In this document: piece by piece, positions 33,091-41,229 of the stretch | Numbering within the stretch: the stretch's first letter is position 1 | Layout: the number at the start of each line of letters is the position of its first letter | Assembly (NCBI GenBank): GCA_934254725.1 | Contig: CAKQLR010000008.1 | Location: forward strand, 1-48,464 | Direction of reading: 5' to 3' | Length of the DNA stretch: 48,464 nucleotides | DNA from: an uncultured Clostridia bacterium | GTDB lineage: Bacteria > Bacillota > Clostridia > Christensenellales > Borkfalkiaceae | Translations under genes and position numbers: made by a program | The notes under the pieces: model-generated | Database searches by the model: none | Seen by the model: only the letters and a program-made list of their open reading frames with translations | Told to the model about the DNA's origin: nothing

Positions 33091-34314
33091 ATGAAAAAAG
33101 TTGAACTACTTGCTCCCGCAGGTAACTATTCTAAATTTCTGACAGCAATGCGCTTCGGTGCCGACGCCGTTTATATAGGCGGAAAGAATTTTTCTCTAAG
33201 GGCTTTCTCGGACAATTTTACCGACGATGAAATGAAAAAGGCTGTGAAATACGCACACTTCCTCGGCAGAAAAGTTTACGTTACCGTCAATATCTTTGCA
33301 CGTAACGCCGACCTTGCCCCGTGCGAGGAATACTTCGAATTTCTCGAAAGCATCGGTGTGGACGCCGCCATCGTTACCGACGCGGGGCTTATCGCAATCG
33401 CAAAAAGCGTTGCGCCAAGGCTTGCCATTCACCTTTCAACTCAGGCTAACACCCTCAACTATAAAACGGTCGAATTCTGGGCGGAGCAAGGCGTGGAAAG
33501 GGTTATTCTCGCAAGGGAACTTTCTCTCGACGAGATCAAGGAAATAAACGAACGCATGGCGGGGAAAGCCGAAACGGAGGTTTTCGTACACGGCGCGATG
33601 TGCATTTCTTACAGCGGAAGATGTCTTTTAAGCAATTACCTTAACGGCAGGGATTCCAACCGCGGAGAGTGCGTACAGGCTTGCAGGTGGAATTACGAGA
33701 TCCGCGAAGCCAACAAGGGCGGAGACTACCTCACCGCGCAGGAAGACAGCCGCGGAACGTATCTTTTAAACAGCAAGGATCTCAATATGATAGACCACCT
33801 CGACGAGCTTATTCAAACAGGCGTTTCCTCTTTGAAAATCGAGGGCAGAATGAAAAGCGAGTACTATCTTGCCACTGTTATCAACGCCTACAGAAGAGCC
33901 ATAGACGAGTACTACGAAAAGGGTTCCGATTATAAAAAAACCGCCTTTTTCGCGGAAGAACTCAAAAATACCATGCACCGCGCTTTCACCACGGCGTATA
34001 TGCTTGGCGATAACCCGAATACCGTAAATTACGAAAATTCGCAGTCGCTCGGCGATGCCGTATTTATAGCCTACGTAAAAGGCTACGACAGAGAAAACGG
34101 CAGAATGATTGTAGAAATGCGTAACCGTTTTAAAAAGGGCGATACTCTCGAACTTCTCTCCCCCACCGAAAACTTCGGCAAAAGCATTCTGGTATTAAAG
34201 ATGGAGGACGAAAACGGCAACGAGGTTAACGATGCAAAACTCGTTCAGCAAACGCTTTATATATATACGGACGTAGTCGCGGGCGAAGGCGATTATTTAA
34301 GAAGAAAAGTTTAA
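33091..34314 (+). CDS. trhP: U32 peptidase-like protein, TrhP type (tRNA hydroxylation)
   Basis: 407 residues. Begins VELLAPAGNYSKFLTAMRFGADAVYIGGKNFSLRA in the U32 manner. The four conserved cysteines are in MCISYSGRCLLSNYLNGR and NRGECVQACRW, ligands of the iron-sulfur cluster in this family, and TGVSSLKIEGRMKSEYYLA is the third signature. Although named peptidases, such proteins hydroxylate U34 of tRNA using prephenate (TrhP) or act on other bases (RlhA, YhbU). The single gene, 49 nt after trmR, suggests TrhP: hydroxylation followed by methylation by TrmR. In Bacillus two paralogues (YrrN, YrrO) share this job. Confidence 0.82.
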   Translation: MKKVELLAPAGNYSKFLTAMRFGADAVYIGGKNFSLRAFSDNFTDDEMKKAVKYAHFLGRKVYVTVNIFARNADLAPCEEYFEFLESIGVDAAIVTDAGLIAIAKSVAPRLAIHLSTQANTLNYKTVEFWAEQGVERVILARELSLDEIKEINERMAGKAETEVFVHGAMCISYSGRCLLSNYLNGRDSNRGECVQACRWNYEIREANKGGDYLTAQEDSRGTYLLNSKDLNMIDHLDELIQTGVSSLKIEGRMKSEYYLATVINAYRRAIDEYYEKGSDYKKTAFFAEELKNTMHRAFTTAYMLGDNPNTVNYENSQSLGDAVFIAYVKGYDRENGRMIVEMRNRFKKGDTLELLSPTENFGKSILVLKMEDENGNEVNDAKLVQQTLYIYTDVVAGEGDYLRRKV

Positions 34315-34395
34315 TTTTTAGCCCGGGGATTTATTGCCGCCGAACAATCGGCAACGACAATTACGCTTCCCCTGCAAAAGGAGGTTAAAAGAATT

Positions 34396-35037
34396 ATGAA
34401 TAAAGTAAATTTATACGTGCTTGACCTTTCGGATAAGCCGTACGATGCGAGCAGGCTCCCACTTCTCGAGGAAAAAAGAAGAAAAAACGCGGAAGAAGCA
34501 AAGAATTTTTTATACAAACTTCGCACGCTGTACTCGGGGCTTCTTTTGAGATACGCCCTGAAAGAGGAGGGCGAAATAGTCCCCCCCACTCCTTTGAACG
34601 TAAAATACAATTTGTTCGGCAAGCCGTTTATAACGGACGGCTTCAAAAACTTTTCAATCACGCACTCCGGCAATCTCGTAATCGTAGCCGTATCTCAAAG
34701 CGAGATAGGCGTAGACGCGGAAATCGCTCAGAAAAAAGTTTACACGCATATCGCACCCAAAGTTTTTTCCGAAAAAGAGCTTAACGAATACGAAAACCTT
34801 TTCGGAGAGGCGAAAACCGAATACTTCCTTTCTAAATGGACGCAGAAGGAAGCTTATCTGAAATACGTCGGAACGGGGCTTACAAAAAACCTCTCCTCCG
34901 TCGTCTGCGAAAACGGTAAAATAAAAGGCGTACCCGTCTTTACCGAAAAACTTACCAAGGGTAAATACTCCTACTTTGTTTCGGTAGTAACGGGCGACGA
35001 AGCCGAAATCAACGTGATTTATGTGGACGAGGTTTAA
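34396..35037 (+). CDS. 4'-Phosphopantetheinyl transferase (Sfp type)
   Basis: 213 residues. The family motifs are FSITHSGNLVIVAVS (about 90), IGVDAEIAQK (magnesium-binding Asp, about 107) and SKWTQKEAYLKYVGTGL (about 151). It transfers the pantetheine arm of CoA onto acyl- or peptidyl-carrier proteins. No NRPS or PKS gene is in the window, so it may serve as the fatty-acid enzyme or for carrier proteins elsewhere. AAAGGAGG lies 12 nt before the ATG. Between trhP and this gene is a hairpin (TTGCCG/CGGCAA). Confidence 0.9.
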   Translation: MNKVNLYVLDLSDKPYDASRLPLLEEKRRKNAEEAKNFLYKLRTLYSGLLLRYALKEEGEIVPPTPLNVKYNLFGKPFITDGFKNFSITHSGNLVIVAVSQSEIGVDAEIAQKKVYTHIAPKVFSEKELNEYENLFGEAKTEYFLSKWTQKEAYLKYVGTGLTKNLSSVVCENGKIKGVPVFTEKLTKGKYSYFVSVVTGDEAEINVIYVDEV

Positions 35038-35099
35038 TAAAAGCCCCGTAAAACACAGATTATCAGCAATTTTATGTTTCGCACGGAGGCTTTTGACGT

Positions 35100-35774
35100 A
35101 TGAATTACGACAACTCTAAAGAGGGTATATCCGTAGCCACGCTGAGAAGAATGCCCACATACCTCAGGTATCTTAAAATAGCAAGGGATAAGGGTGTGGA
35201 AAACGTTTCTTCCGTCACCATGGCTAAGGATTTAAACCTGAATTCCGTTCAGGTGAAAAAAGACATAGGCTTTGCAAGCAAGGTGCCGGGCAAACCGAAG
35301 ATAGGTTTTAACGTCGTGGAGCTTATAAACGACATCGAAGAACTGCTCGGTTGCTACAACATAAAGGACGCGGTGCTTGTCGGCGTGGGCAAACTCGGCA
35401 AAACGTTGCTTTCCTACAACGGGTTCAAGAACTTCGGACTTAACGTAGTTGCCGCGTTTGACGAAAACCCCATTTTATGGAACACCGAAATAAACGGAAA
35501 GGTAATATACCCCGTATCCAAAATCCCCGATATATTAAAGGAATCGGGCGCAAAAATGGGCATTATCGCAGTGCCTAAGGTCGCTGCGCAGGAAGTTTGC
35601 GACAAACTTGTTTCCTCCGGCATAAAGGGCATATGGAACTTTGCCGCCGCGCATCTGAACGTGCCGGACGGCGTTGCTTTAAAAAACGAAGACCTTGCCG
35701 CTTCGCTTGCTATTCTCTCCCAACAGCTCACCGAGATTTTAAGAGAAGAACAGCACGGCTCGGCAAAAAAATAA
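35100..35774 (+). CDS. rex: Redox-sensing transcriptional repressor Rex
   Basis: 224 residues. The N-terminal winged helix has ATLRRMPTYLRYL and MAKDLNLNSVQVKKDIGFAS; the Rossmann domain has AVLVGVGKLGKTLLSY (NADH site) and FDENP, with the C-terminal domain-swap helix (AASLAILSQQLTEIL). Rex represses fermentation genes until NADH rises. No clear ROP palindrome (TTGTTAANNNNTTAACAA) was found in front of it. GGAGG is 10 nt before ATG; 17 bp after its stop begins the P-type ATPase-like gene. Confidence 0.96.
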   Translation: MNYDNSKEGISVATLRRMPTYLRYLKIARDKGVENVSSVTMAKDLNLNSVQVKKDIGFASKVPGKPKIGFNVVELINDIEELLGCYNIKDAVLVGVGKLGKTLLSYNGFKNFGLNVVAAFDENPILWNTEINGKVIYPVSKIPDILKESGAKMGIIAVPKVAAQEVCDKLVSSGIKGIWNFAAAHLNVPDGVALKNEDLAASLAILSQQLTEILREEQHGSAKK

Positions 35775-35791
35775 ATAAAGGAAATATTTTT

Positions 35792-37897
35792 ATGAAAGCC
35801 GAAAACGTTTACGTGTACAGGTTAAAGGGCGAGGCGAAACTTTTCCCCTCTATACGCGAAGCCGCCGAGAAATTCGAAGGCGTGGAAAACGCCGCGCTCG
35901 ACGGAGACGCGCTCACTCTCGAATTGTCGCCGTCCGCTTCGGAGTACGACATTTTCTGCGCCCTTAACGAAATGTGTCTGGGCAAAGGCGTTGACTTCGA
36001 TTACTACGAAGAAGCGCCGGAAAACGCGGATAAACAGCCTGTTTCCGCTTCGGAAAACACTCAGGCTAAAAACGAAGAGACCGTTAAAAACGACGAAGCC
36101 GTAAAAGCGTCACCCTCTTCGGAAGCGAAAAAAACGACTTCATTCAAGGCAAAGAAACGCGAGCTTGACGACGACTCAAAACCCGCTTTCAAAAGATGGG
36201 CGGTACAGCTTATAGAACTTGCGCTGTCGCTTATCCTCATACTCGTTGCAGTGATATTCGATATAGATCAAAGCACAAAAACTTTCCTTTGCCTTATCGC
36301 TTACACCGTAGTCGCTTACGAGACAATCTGGAGCGCCGTTTCCGCCATCTGGAAAAAACGTTTCTTCGATTGGAGCGTAGGCGGGCTTATAGCAATCATC
36401 GCCGTGCTGTTCGCGTGCGGTAACTATGTCGAACCCGCCGTCGTCGCGCTTCTCGTTCAGAGCGTAATCACTCTCGGCGGATTGCTGAGCGATTTAAACC
36501 TCGACAAAATCAAAAAACGTCTTTTCTTTAAATATCAGGTTGTAACTCCCGAAAACCAAAATGAAGATGACGACGAAATTCTCGCGGTAGATGCGAAAGA
36601 AGGAGAAACTTATCTCTTCAAAAAGGGCGAGGTCGTTCCGTTCGACGGCACCGTTACTAAGGGCGTTGCTACTGTAGACGGATTTAACTATTCGGGCAAA
36701 CATCTCCCCGTAGTCGCTCAAAAGGGCGATACGCTTTACGGCGGCGCTAAGGTCAAGGAGGGCGAAATAGTCGTTCGCGTCGAAAACAAAGTAACCAAAA
36801 GCCTTTCGTACAAAATCTATAAAAGGATTAAAAACGAAACCCCGTCCAAGTTCTCGGTTATACTTCTTGCGCTCTCGCTGCTCGTGGCGTTCGTACTTCC
36901 GCTCGTGTATATCGGCGGCGACGGATACGTTGCGGGGCTTAAGAAAACGGCTTACTTTGCGGTGTGTCTGTTCCTCGTTTCGGAAACTTATACGCTTGCC
37001 ACAATCAATCGTATTTCACGCATAAGCGCCGTATATCGCGCATTAACCGACGGTTTTGTAAATGCAAGCGAAAGTTTGCTCACCTCCCTTTCCGGCGTAA
37101 ACACCGTTGTATTCGACGGCGAAAGCTTGTTTGAAACAAAGATAGTAAAAATGGTTTGCAACGCCAGATACAAAGGAAAAGCCGCGGCTTTACTAAACAC
37201 CTATGGCTTTAACGCAGACAATCTCGGTCTTGAATTTGCGGAGTACACGCACGGGGAAACAACCCTCACGGTTTTAAGCGAAAGCGAATGCTCTAAGCAC
37301 GGATTGGAAGTCAAGCCCGTTGCTTCGGAATTACCCGTTCGCTACGCGTTTATAGATAACGAATTTGTTTGCGCGATAGTATTCGATAAAAATATAAAAA
37401 AAGACGCGTTCGGCGCGATGCACGAACTTTACGACGCAAAGATAAAATCGATAATTTTGTACGGCGGCAATGCCGAAGAATTTGGTAAGATAAACGAATT
37501 CTTCGAGGTGCGCGCTAACCTTTCAAAAGAAGAAAAGCAAAAACAAATAACCGAACTTTGTGCAAACGGCAACGCGGTGTATTTCGGCAACGAAAGCGTA
37601 GAAACCTTATCGTTTAAAATTCAACCCTACGCGGGCGAAAAGACCGACAAAGCGTGCTACCTTCCCGAAGGAAGCGTCAGAGCGGCAGCAAAGGCCGTTA
37701 AAGGCGCGAAAAGGTTTGCTTCGAGAAAGAAACTTTGCATTCTTGCAATAGCGTTTAAGGTTATAGCAATCGCGTTCTGCGGAGTAATGACGTTTGCATT
37801 GGGCGAAAGCCTTATGTGGGTAGCCGTTCTGATTGCGGAAGTATTTACGGCATTAGCGCAGACTATCGCATTCCTTTTCGGCAGAGAAATTTATTAG
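35792..37897 (+). CDS. P1B-type ATPase-like pseudoenzyme
   Basis: 701 residues with the full outline of a heavy-metal (P1B) ATPase but none of its chemistry. An HMA-like N-terminal fold lacks the metal-binding C-x-x-C; a Lys/Glu-rich linker follows, then six to eight helices. The A domain has VATVDGFNYSGKHLPVV with SGK (301-303) instead of TGE; the metal helix has LVSETYTLAT where CPC should be; the P-domain start is VVFDGESLFETK, keeping Asp442 but losing KTGT; the late GDGxNDxP segment is absent (YFGNESVETL stands in its place). AAAGGAAAT precedes the ATG at 35792; a longer frame from 35597 overlaps rex in another frame and is rejected. Probably co-transcribed with rex. Confidence 0.72.
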   Translation: MKAENVYVYRLKGEAKLFPSIREAAEKFEGVENAALDGDALTLELSPSASEYDIFCALNEMCLGKGVDFDYYEEAPENADKQPVSASENTQAKNEETVKNDEAVKASPSSEAKKTTSFKAKKRELDDDSKPAFKRWAVQLIELALSLILILVAVIFDIDQSTKTFLCLIAYTVVAYETIWSAVSAIWKKRFFDWSVGGLIAIIAVLFACGNYVEPAVVALLVQSVITLGGLLSDLNLDKIKKRLFFKYQVVTPENQNEDDDEILAVDAKEGETYLFKKGEVVPFDGTVTKGVATVDGFNYSGKHLPVVAQKGDTLYGGAKVKEGEIVVRVENKVTKSLSYKIYKRIKNETPSKFSVILLALSLLVAFVLPLVYIGGDGYVAGLKKTAYFAVCLFLVSETYTLATINRISRISAVYRALTDGFVNASESLLTSLSGVNTVVFDGESLFETKIVKMVCNARYKGKAAALLNTYGFNADNLGLEFAEYTHGETTLTVLSESECSKHGLEVKPVASELPVRYAFIDNEFVCAIVFDKNIKKDAFGAMHELYDAKIKSIILYGGNAEEFGKINEFFEVRANLSKEEKQKQITELCANGNAVYFGNESVETLSFKIQPYAGEKTDKACYLPEGSVRAAAKAVKGAKRFASRKKLCILAIAFKVIAIAFCGVMTFALGESLMWVAVLIAEVFTALAQTIAFLFGREIY

Positions 37898-37909
37898 TTA
37901 TAATAGTAC

Positions 37910-37951
37910 GGCGGATTTTACTTTTTATAAAAGTGAAATCCGCCTTTATTT
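37910..37951 (+). terminator. Terminator of the rex/ATPase-like operon
   Basis: A 16-bp stem (GGCGGATTTTACTTTT with its complement, one G-U pair) and a 3-nt loop, followed by TTTATTTTG. Bases 37952-38038 contain no gene. Confidence 0.9.
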
Positions 37952-38038
37952 TGCAGCAAAAGTAATTAGCGCAATGCCACGATATCCTATTATAAAATAA
38001 AAAAGTTAAAAAAAATTTCAAAACCCATTGAAAAATCC

Positions 38039-38067
38039 TTGTCTTTTTTTTAAGAATAGATTATACT
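38039..38067 (+). promoter_or_regulatory. Promoter of the tRNA-Pro gene
   Basis: -35 TTGTCT, 17-nt spacer, -10 TATACT, about 60 nt before the mature tRNA end. Confidence 0.6.
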
Positions 38068-38126
38068 ATATATTGTTGATTTTTGGAGAGCATTTATAGC
38101 TTTTTAAAAACCAATCGAGCAGATAA

Positions 38127-38203
38127 CTGGGTGTGGCGCAGTTTGGTAGCGCGCTTGAATGGGGTTCAAGAGGCCGGAAGTTCAAGTCTTCTCACCCAGA
38201 CCA
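38127..38203 (+). tRNA. tRNA-Pro (anticodon GGG)
   Basis: 77 nt with encoded CCA. Acceptor arms CTGGGTG / CACCCAG, D-arm GGCGCAGTTTGGTAGCGC, anticodon stem CTTGA / TCAAG around a loop ATGGGGT (U33, GGG at 34-36), T-arm GGAAG / CTTCT with loop TTCAAGT, discriminator A. It reads CCC and CCU. A reading frame over the same bases is not a gene. Confidence 0.95.
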
Positions 38204-38210
38204 TAGAAGA

Positions 38211-38246
38211 AACCGTAGGAAGTATATCCTGCGGTTTTTTCTTTTC
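38211..38246 (+). terminator. Terminator of tRNA-Pro
   Basis: AACCGTAGGA / TCCTGCGGTT (one mismatch) with a 4-6 nt loop and TTTTTT. Confidence 0.8.
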
Positions 38247-38300
38247 CCGATAATGCAAACCTTGCAACTTAAAAACCGATTTTATTTTTTGAAATATTTT

Positions 38301-38338
38301 AAAAGGAGTTCGCAAAAAAACAAACTCCTTTTTATTTT
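38301..38338 (+). terminator. Second terminator-like hairpin after tRNA-Pro
   Basis: AAAAGGAGTT / AACTCCTTTT (10 bp) with a 12-nt A-rich loop, then TTTATTTTA. May be a backup terminator. Confidence 0.6.
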
Positions 38339-38368
38339 ATTATTTCAAACGGAGCATGAACGGCGCTT

Positions 38369-38405
38369 TAGGGATTCCATTTCTTAGGGCTTCCATTCCT
38401 TATCC
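38369..38405 (+). repeat. Two tandem copies of a TAGGGxTTCCATT motif
   Basis: TAGGGATTCCATTTCT (38369-38384) is directly followed by TAGGGCTTCCATTCCTTATC (38385 on), which overlaps the stop codon of the GH43-like gene. The same word forms the ends of the MITE-like element at 9723-10016, and a further copy (TAGGAATTCCATTCTTG) is at 39275-39291 in the leader of the same gene. Confidence 0.5.
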
Positions 38406-39254
38406 TTTTTTTATTTTAACACCTTCGCCACTCTCCTCTATCTCAAAAACAGCAGGTCGCTCGGCTTGGCGCGGACCGTTCGGCGTATGAAGTATAACAT
38501 AATCCTTTCCGTTAAACGTAAAAAACATACCGTGCCCGCCGTCATTTGCAAAAAGCGGTTCGTCAAGATGCTTCCACTTTCCGTTTATTCCGCCGGAAGA
38601 AACGCTCATACCCATCGTGTACCCCTTTTCTCCCGCGCTCGACCAGATCATAAGAAGCTTGCCGTTTGAAAGTCTTTTCAAATAGGGACCGTCCGTAATG
38701 TATTTATCGCCATTGAAGCTTCTAACCCAACCGGCTTCGGAAGCCTTAAACAAAACTTTTATATTTTCAGCCTTGCAAAGATCGTCCGAAAGTTCGGCAG
38801 AGCAAATTTCCCCGTCTCCGATCTGCGTCCACTCGTGGCAAAAAACAGTGTATATTTTGCCGTTTTCTTCATAGTAAGTCGCGTCGAGACACTCCCATTC
38901 GGGCGGAGTAAACGGCTTTTTAAGCGGCTTGTACCTGCCGAAAGGTTCGTCGCACACAAGCGCCTGACAGCAACGTCTTACCCCTTCCGCCTTGAAAGAG
39001 GCAAAAATATAATATTTACCGTCGATTTTGTGTAGTTCCGGCGCCCAATAGTTTTCGTCCGACCAAAAGTCGTCGTTCTTCTCGAACAACATAAAAGGAC
39101 CTTCGAAATTGATTAAATCGGTAGTTTTGTAGCCTAAAAAGCTTTTGGCTTTTCCCCAACAATTTTCGTCCGTAGAGCCTATAAGGTAACCCGTCCCGTT
39201 TTCAACAAAAAGAAAAGGGTCTCTGATGCATAAATCGCTTAATTTAAAATTCAT
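38400..39254 (-). CDS. GH43-like glycoside hydrolase
   Basis: 284 residues, no signal peptide. Five-bladed propeller features of GH43: IRDPFLFVENGTGYLIGST near the start (the general-base Asp in RDP), DENYWAPELHKIDGKYYIFAS (the W-A-P-E motif), and LDATYYEENGKIYTVFCHEW (the central Asp). GH43 enzymes remove arabinose or xylose from plant polysaccharides; the substrate here is not fixed. AAAGGAAAAC is before the ATG, and a perfect-consensus promoter lies 90 bp upstream. Divergent from an AraC-type gene, which likely controls it. Confidence 0.85.
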   Translation of the reverse strand: MNFKLSDLCIRDPFLFVENGTGYLIGSTDENCWGKAKSFLGYKTTDLINFEGPFMLFEKNDDFWSDENYWAPELHKIDGKYYIFASFKAEGVRRCCQALVCDEPFGRYKPLKKPFTPPEWECLDATYYEENGKIYTVFCHEWTQIGDGEICSAELSDDLCKAENIKVLFKASEAGWVRSFNGDKYITDGPYLKRLSNGKLLMIWSSAGEKGYTMGMSVSSGGINGKWKHLDEPLFANDGGHGMFFTFNGKDYVILHTPNGPRQAERPAVFEIEESGEGVKIKKG

Positions 39255-39344
39255 TGTTGTTTTCCTTTTACGTTAGGAATTCCATTCTTGTTCCCCGATT
39301 ATTGTTTTTATCCGACTTTTATATCGCACAGTAAAAACATATTT

Positions 39345-39373
39345 ATTATAAATCTGATAAGTATCTTTGTCAA
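39345..39373 (-). promoter_or_regulatory. Promoter of the GH43-like gene
   Basis: Minus strand: -35 TTGACA (39373-39368), exactly 17 nt, -10 TATAAT (39350-39345). Both boxes match the consensus perfectly. Confidence 0.85.
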
Positions 39374-39399
39374 TACTGTTTTTCGCCGAAAAAATTACT

Positions 39400-39427
39400 G
39401 TTTTTTGATTGACATAAATCAAAAAAC
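39400..39427. promoter_or_regulatory. Perfect 11-bp inverted repeat at the AraC gene promoter
   Basis: The arm GTTTTTTGATT (39400-39410) and its exact complement (39417-39427) are separated by GACATA. The repeat covers the -35 box of the promoter at 39409-39437 and is 27 bp from the divergent -35. A likely operator. Confidence 0.65.
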
Positions 39428-39437
39428 TATATATAAT
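39409..39437 (+). promoter_or_regulatory. Promoter of the AraC-type gene
   Basis: -35 TTGACA, 17-nt spacer, -10 TATAAT: perfect consensus. The leader to 39513 has no strong ribosome site. Confidence 0.85.
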
Positions 39438-39512
39438 TCAGTTAAAACAGCCGCTTAAAACACAACTTTTTTAATAAGGTTCCTTTCATCATCAAAACAC
39501 TCATAAAAAAAC

Positions 39513-40316
39513 ATGTCTGAAAATATCATTAAAAACTTAGTGCTCCTTACAAACAAAATGGAGCCTGAAACTTTTGTTCAAAATAATGTATGCACAATGT
39601 ACGAATTCGTTTTCTTTCACACCCCTGTACTGTTTTCTTATGAAGGGAAATTTTTCTTTCAGGCACCGAAAAACAGCGCGATACTTTTTTCCGTCGGTTC
39701 TCACCAGCACTATAAATGTTGCGGGGAATATCTCTTGAACAGCTTCGCCATTATAGATACGGACGAGAGCTATTTCAAGCAGTTTTCCATAAAGCCAGAC
39801 ACACTTTTTGTTATTCCAGACAAGTTTGCAAACTCCATTCTGATACAGATGGACAGGCTGTCTTACGTAATAAATACGCCGTTTGCAAAGAACCTCAAAA
39901 AACACTCTACGGAGTATCTGAACGACATTATGAAACAAGTCGGCGAGGCGTACGAGTTTGCAAAAATGAACACTTCTGCCGAAACGGAAGCCTTTTCCGA
40001 TTTTTCCAAAATAAGAAATCTTATGTTTGAAGACCCTGTTAAATACACGGTGCGGATTATGGCTGAGCAGGCGGGATTTTCGGAGTCGCACTTCGGGCGG
40101 AAGTACAAAAAAATATTCAACATTTTGCCCTCGCGGGACAGAAAAATACAACTCGTAAAGTTCATATCAAAGTATCTTGACGAAACGAAAATGACGCTGG
40201 AGCAAATAGCCGAAAAGTGCAACATAACAAGCGTTCCGCATCTTATCAATACCTTTAAGGAAATTACCGGCGTAACCCCACATCAATATCGTTTGAACAA
40301 ACAGAAAAAAGACTAA
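39513..40316 (+). CDS. AraC-family transcriptional regulator
   Basis: 267 residues. The N-terminal half is a cupin-like sensor (FFHTPVLFSYEGKFFFQAP, AILFSVGSHQHYKCCGEY). The C-terminal half has the double HTH: VRIMAEQAGFSESHFGRKYKKIF and MTLEQIAEKCNITSVPHLINTFKEITGVTPHQYR, the normal AraC/XylS pattern ending in G-x-T-P-x-x-Y-R. Neighbours suggest that it senses a sugar and controls the GH43-like gene. No clear Shine-Dalgarno precedes the ATG at 39513, so an in-frame ATG at 39558 cannot be ruled out. Confidence 0.9.
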   Translation: MSENIIKNLVLLTNKMEPETFVQNNVCTMYEFVFFHTPVLFSYEGKFFFQAPKNSAILFSVGSHQHYKCCGEYLLNSFAIIDTDESYFKQFSIKPDTLFVIPDKFANSILIQMDRLSYVINTPFAKNLKKHSTEYLNDIMKQVGEAYEFAKMNTSAETEAFSDFSKIRNLMFEDPVKYTVRIMAEQAGFSESHFGRKYKKIFNILPSRDRKIQLVKFISKYLDETKMTLEQIAEKCNITSVPHLINTFKEITGVTPHQYRLNKQKKD

Positions 40317-40380
40317 ATATTTCCCCGGATTACTATGTCCGGCATACGTTTATATAACGATTCAATTAACAGATAAAAAA

Positions 40381-40425
40381 AGACCCGGCGGGTGTTTGAG
40401 GGTTTCCGTCCGGGTCTCTTTGTTA
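40381..40425. terminator. Bidirectional terminator between the AraC and lipoprotein genes
   Basis: AGACCCGG (40381-40388) pairs with CCGGGTCT (40410-40417), extended by CGG/CCG. The plus copy is followed by CTTTGTTATT; the minus copy by TTTTTTT, stronger. It closes the AraC gene and, on the other strand, the lipoprotein gene at 40583. No gene was seen between. Confidence 0.8.
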
Positions 40426-40582
40426 TTTCACACTACGTTTTGTAGCGCTTTTCAATTTTACGCGACATATTAAATGCCAAGCTTTCAAGTTTTTAAATGC
40501 GCTTTAATTTTTGCACGGTTTAAACGTTGCGTATTTTTAAGTCACGCGTGAAATTGCGCGTTGTTTTGCGTTGCGGCGGGGA

Positions 40583-41206
40583 TCAGTCGTTCGCTTCGGA
40601 AGAGGTCTCCGAATTAGTTTCGGATTCGGTTCCGGAAGTGTCTTCCGAAGTCGTATCCGAAGCGGTGTCGGACGAGGTATTTTCATCCTCGAATATATAT
40701 TCCGTAACTATTTTCACCTGCTTACCAGTCTTGGTTTTATACTCGATAATCAGCGTTTTAGGGGACTTATCCACCGAATACGCAGTTACGGACACGTCGC
40801 CCGAAACCTCGCTTTTATCCAAGCCCAAAAGGTCTTTTAACCTTCTTTCCGCCACATTGAATTTAAGAACGTTGCCGTTTTCTTCAAACGCGCCGCCTTT
40901 GTAGTTTTTCTTTCTGTAAATGTCTATATAAGGAACTTTGTCGTAAGATTTAGTCGTTTCGCTTTCCTCAAAACTCTCTTCGTACATGTTGTCCGAAAGC
41001 TTTTTCGTCTTTATCGTGACAATGTAGTCCTTATACACTCTTTCTTCGCTGTAAACCACGGTTTCGCCGTCGGTTATGGTCAATGTTTGCGTGGCTTCCT
41101 TTGCGTACTTTATCTTGGTAAAATCCTTTACTTCCGAACAGCTTGCAAACGCAGTTATCATTATTAACGCAGCGAATAATATGCTTATTGCTTTTATCTT
41201 TTTCAT
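40583..41206 (-). CDS. Lipoprotein of unknown function
   Basis: 207 residues. Lipoprotein signal with FASC (Cys23), about 150 residues of mixed strand and helix (ATQTLTITDGETVVYSEERV, YIDIYRKKNYKGGAF), then a Ser/Thr/Asp/Glu-rich tail (SSDTASDTTSEDTSG) that may span the wall. No family recognised. GAGGT precedes ATG and only 23 nt separate it from the giant surface-protein gene upstream, so the two are probably co-transcribed. Confidence 0.75.
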   Translation of the reverse strand: MKKIKAISILFAALIMITAFASCSEVKDFTKIKYAKEATQTLTITDGETVVYSEERVYKDYIVTIKTKKLSDNMYEESFEESETTKSYDKVPYIDIYRKKNYKGGAFEENGNVLKFNVAERRLKDLLGLDKSEVSGDVSVTAYSVDKSPKTLIIEYKTKTGKQVKIVTEYIFEDENTSSDTASDTTSEDTSGTESETNSETSSEAND

Positions 41207-41229
41207 ATCTTTTACCTCGCTTTGTTTAA

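Noticed and set aside
35038..35099. Rex operator in front of rex
   Set aside because: No TTGTTAA-N4-TTAACAA-like palindrome could be found in the gap.
38133..38387. 84-codon plus-strand frame
   Set aside because: It starts inside tRNA-Pro and runs across its terminators; no ribosome site and no family.
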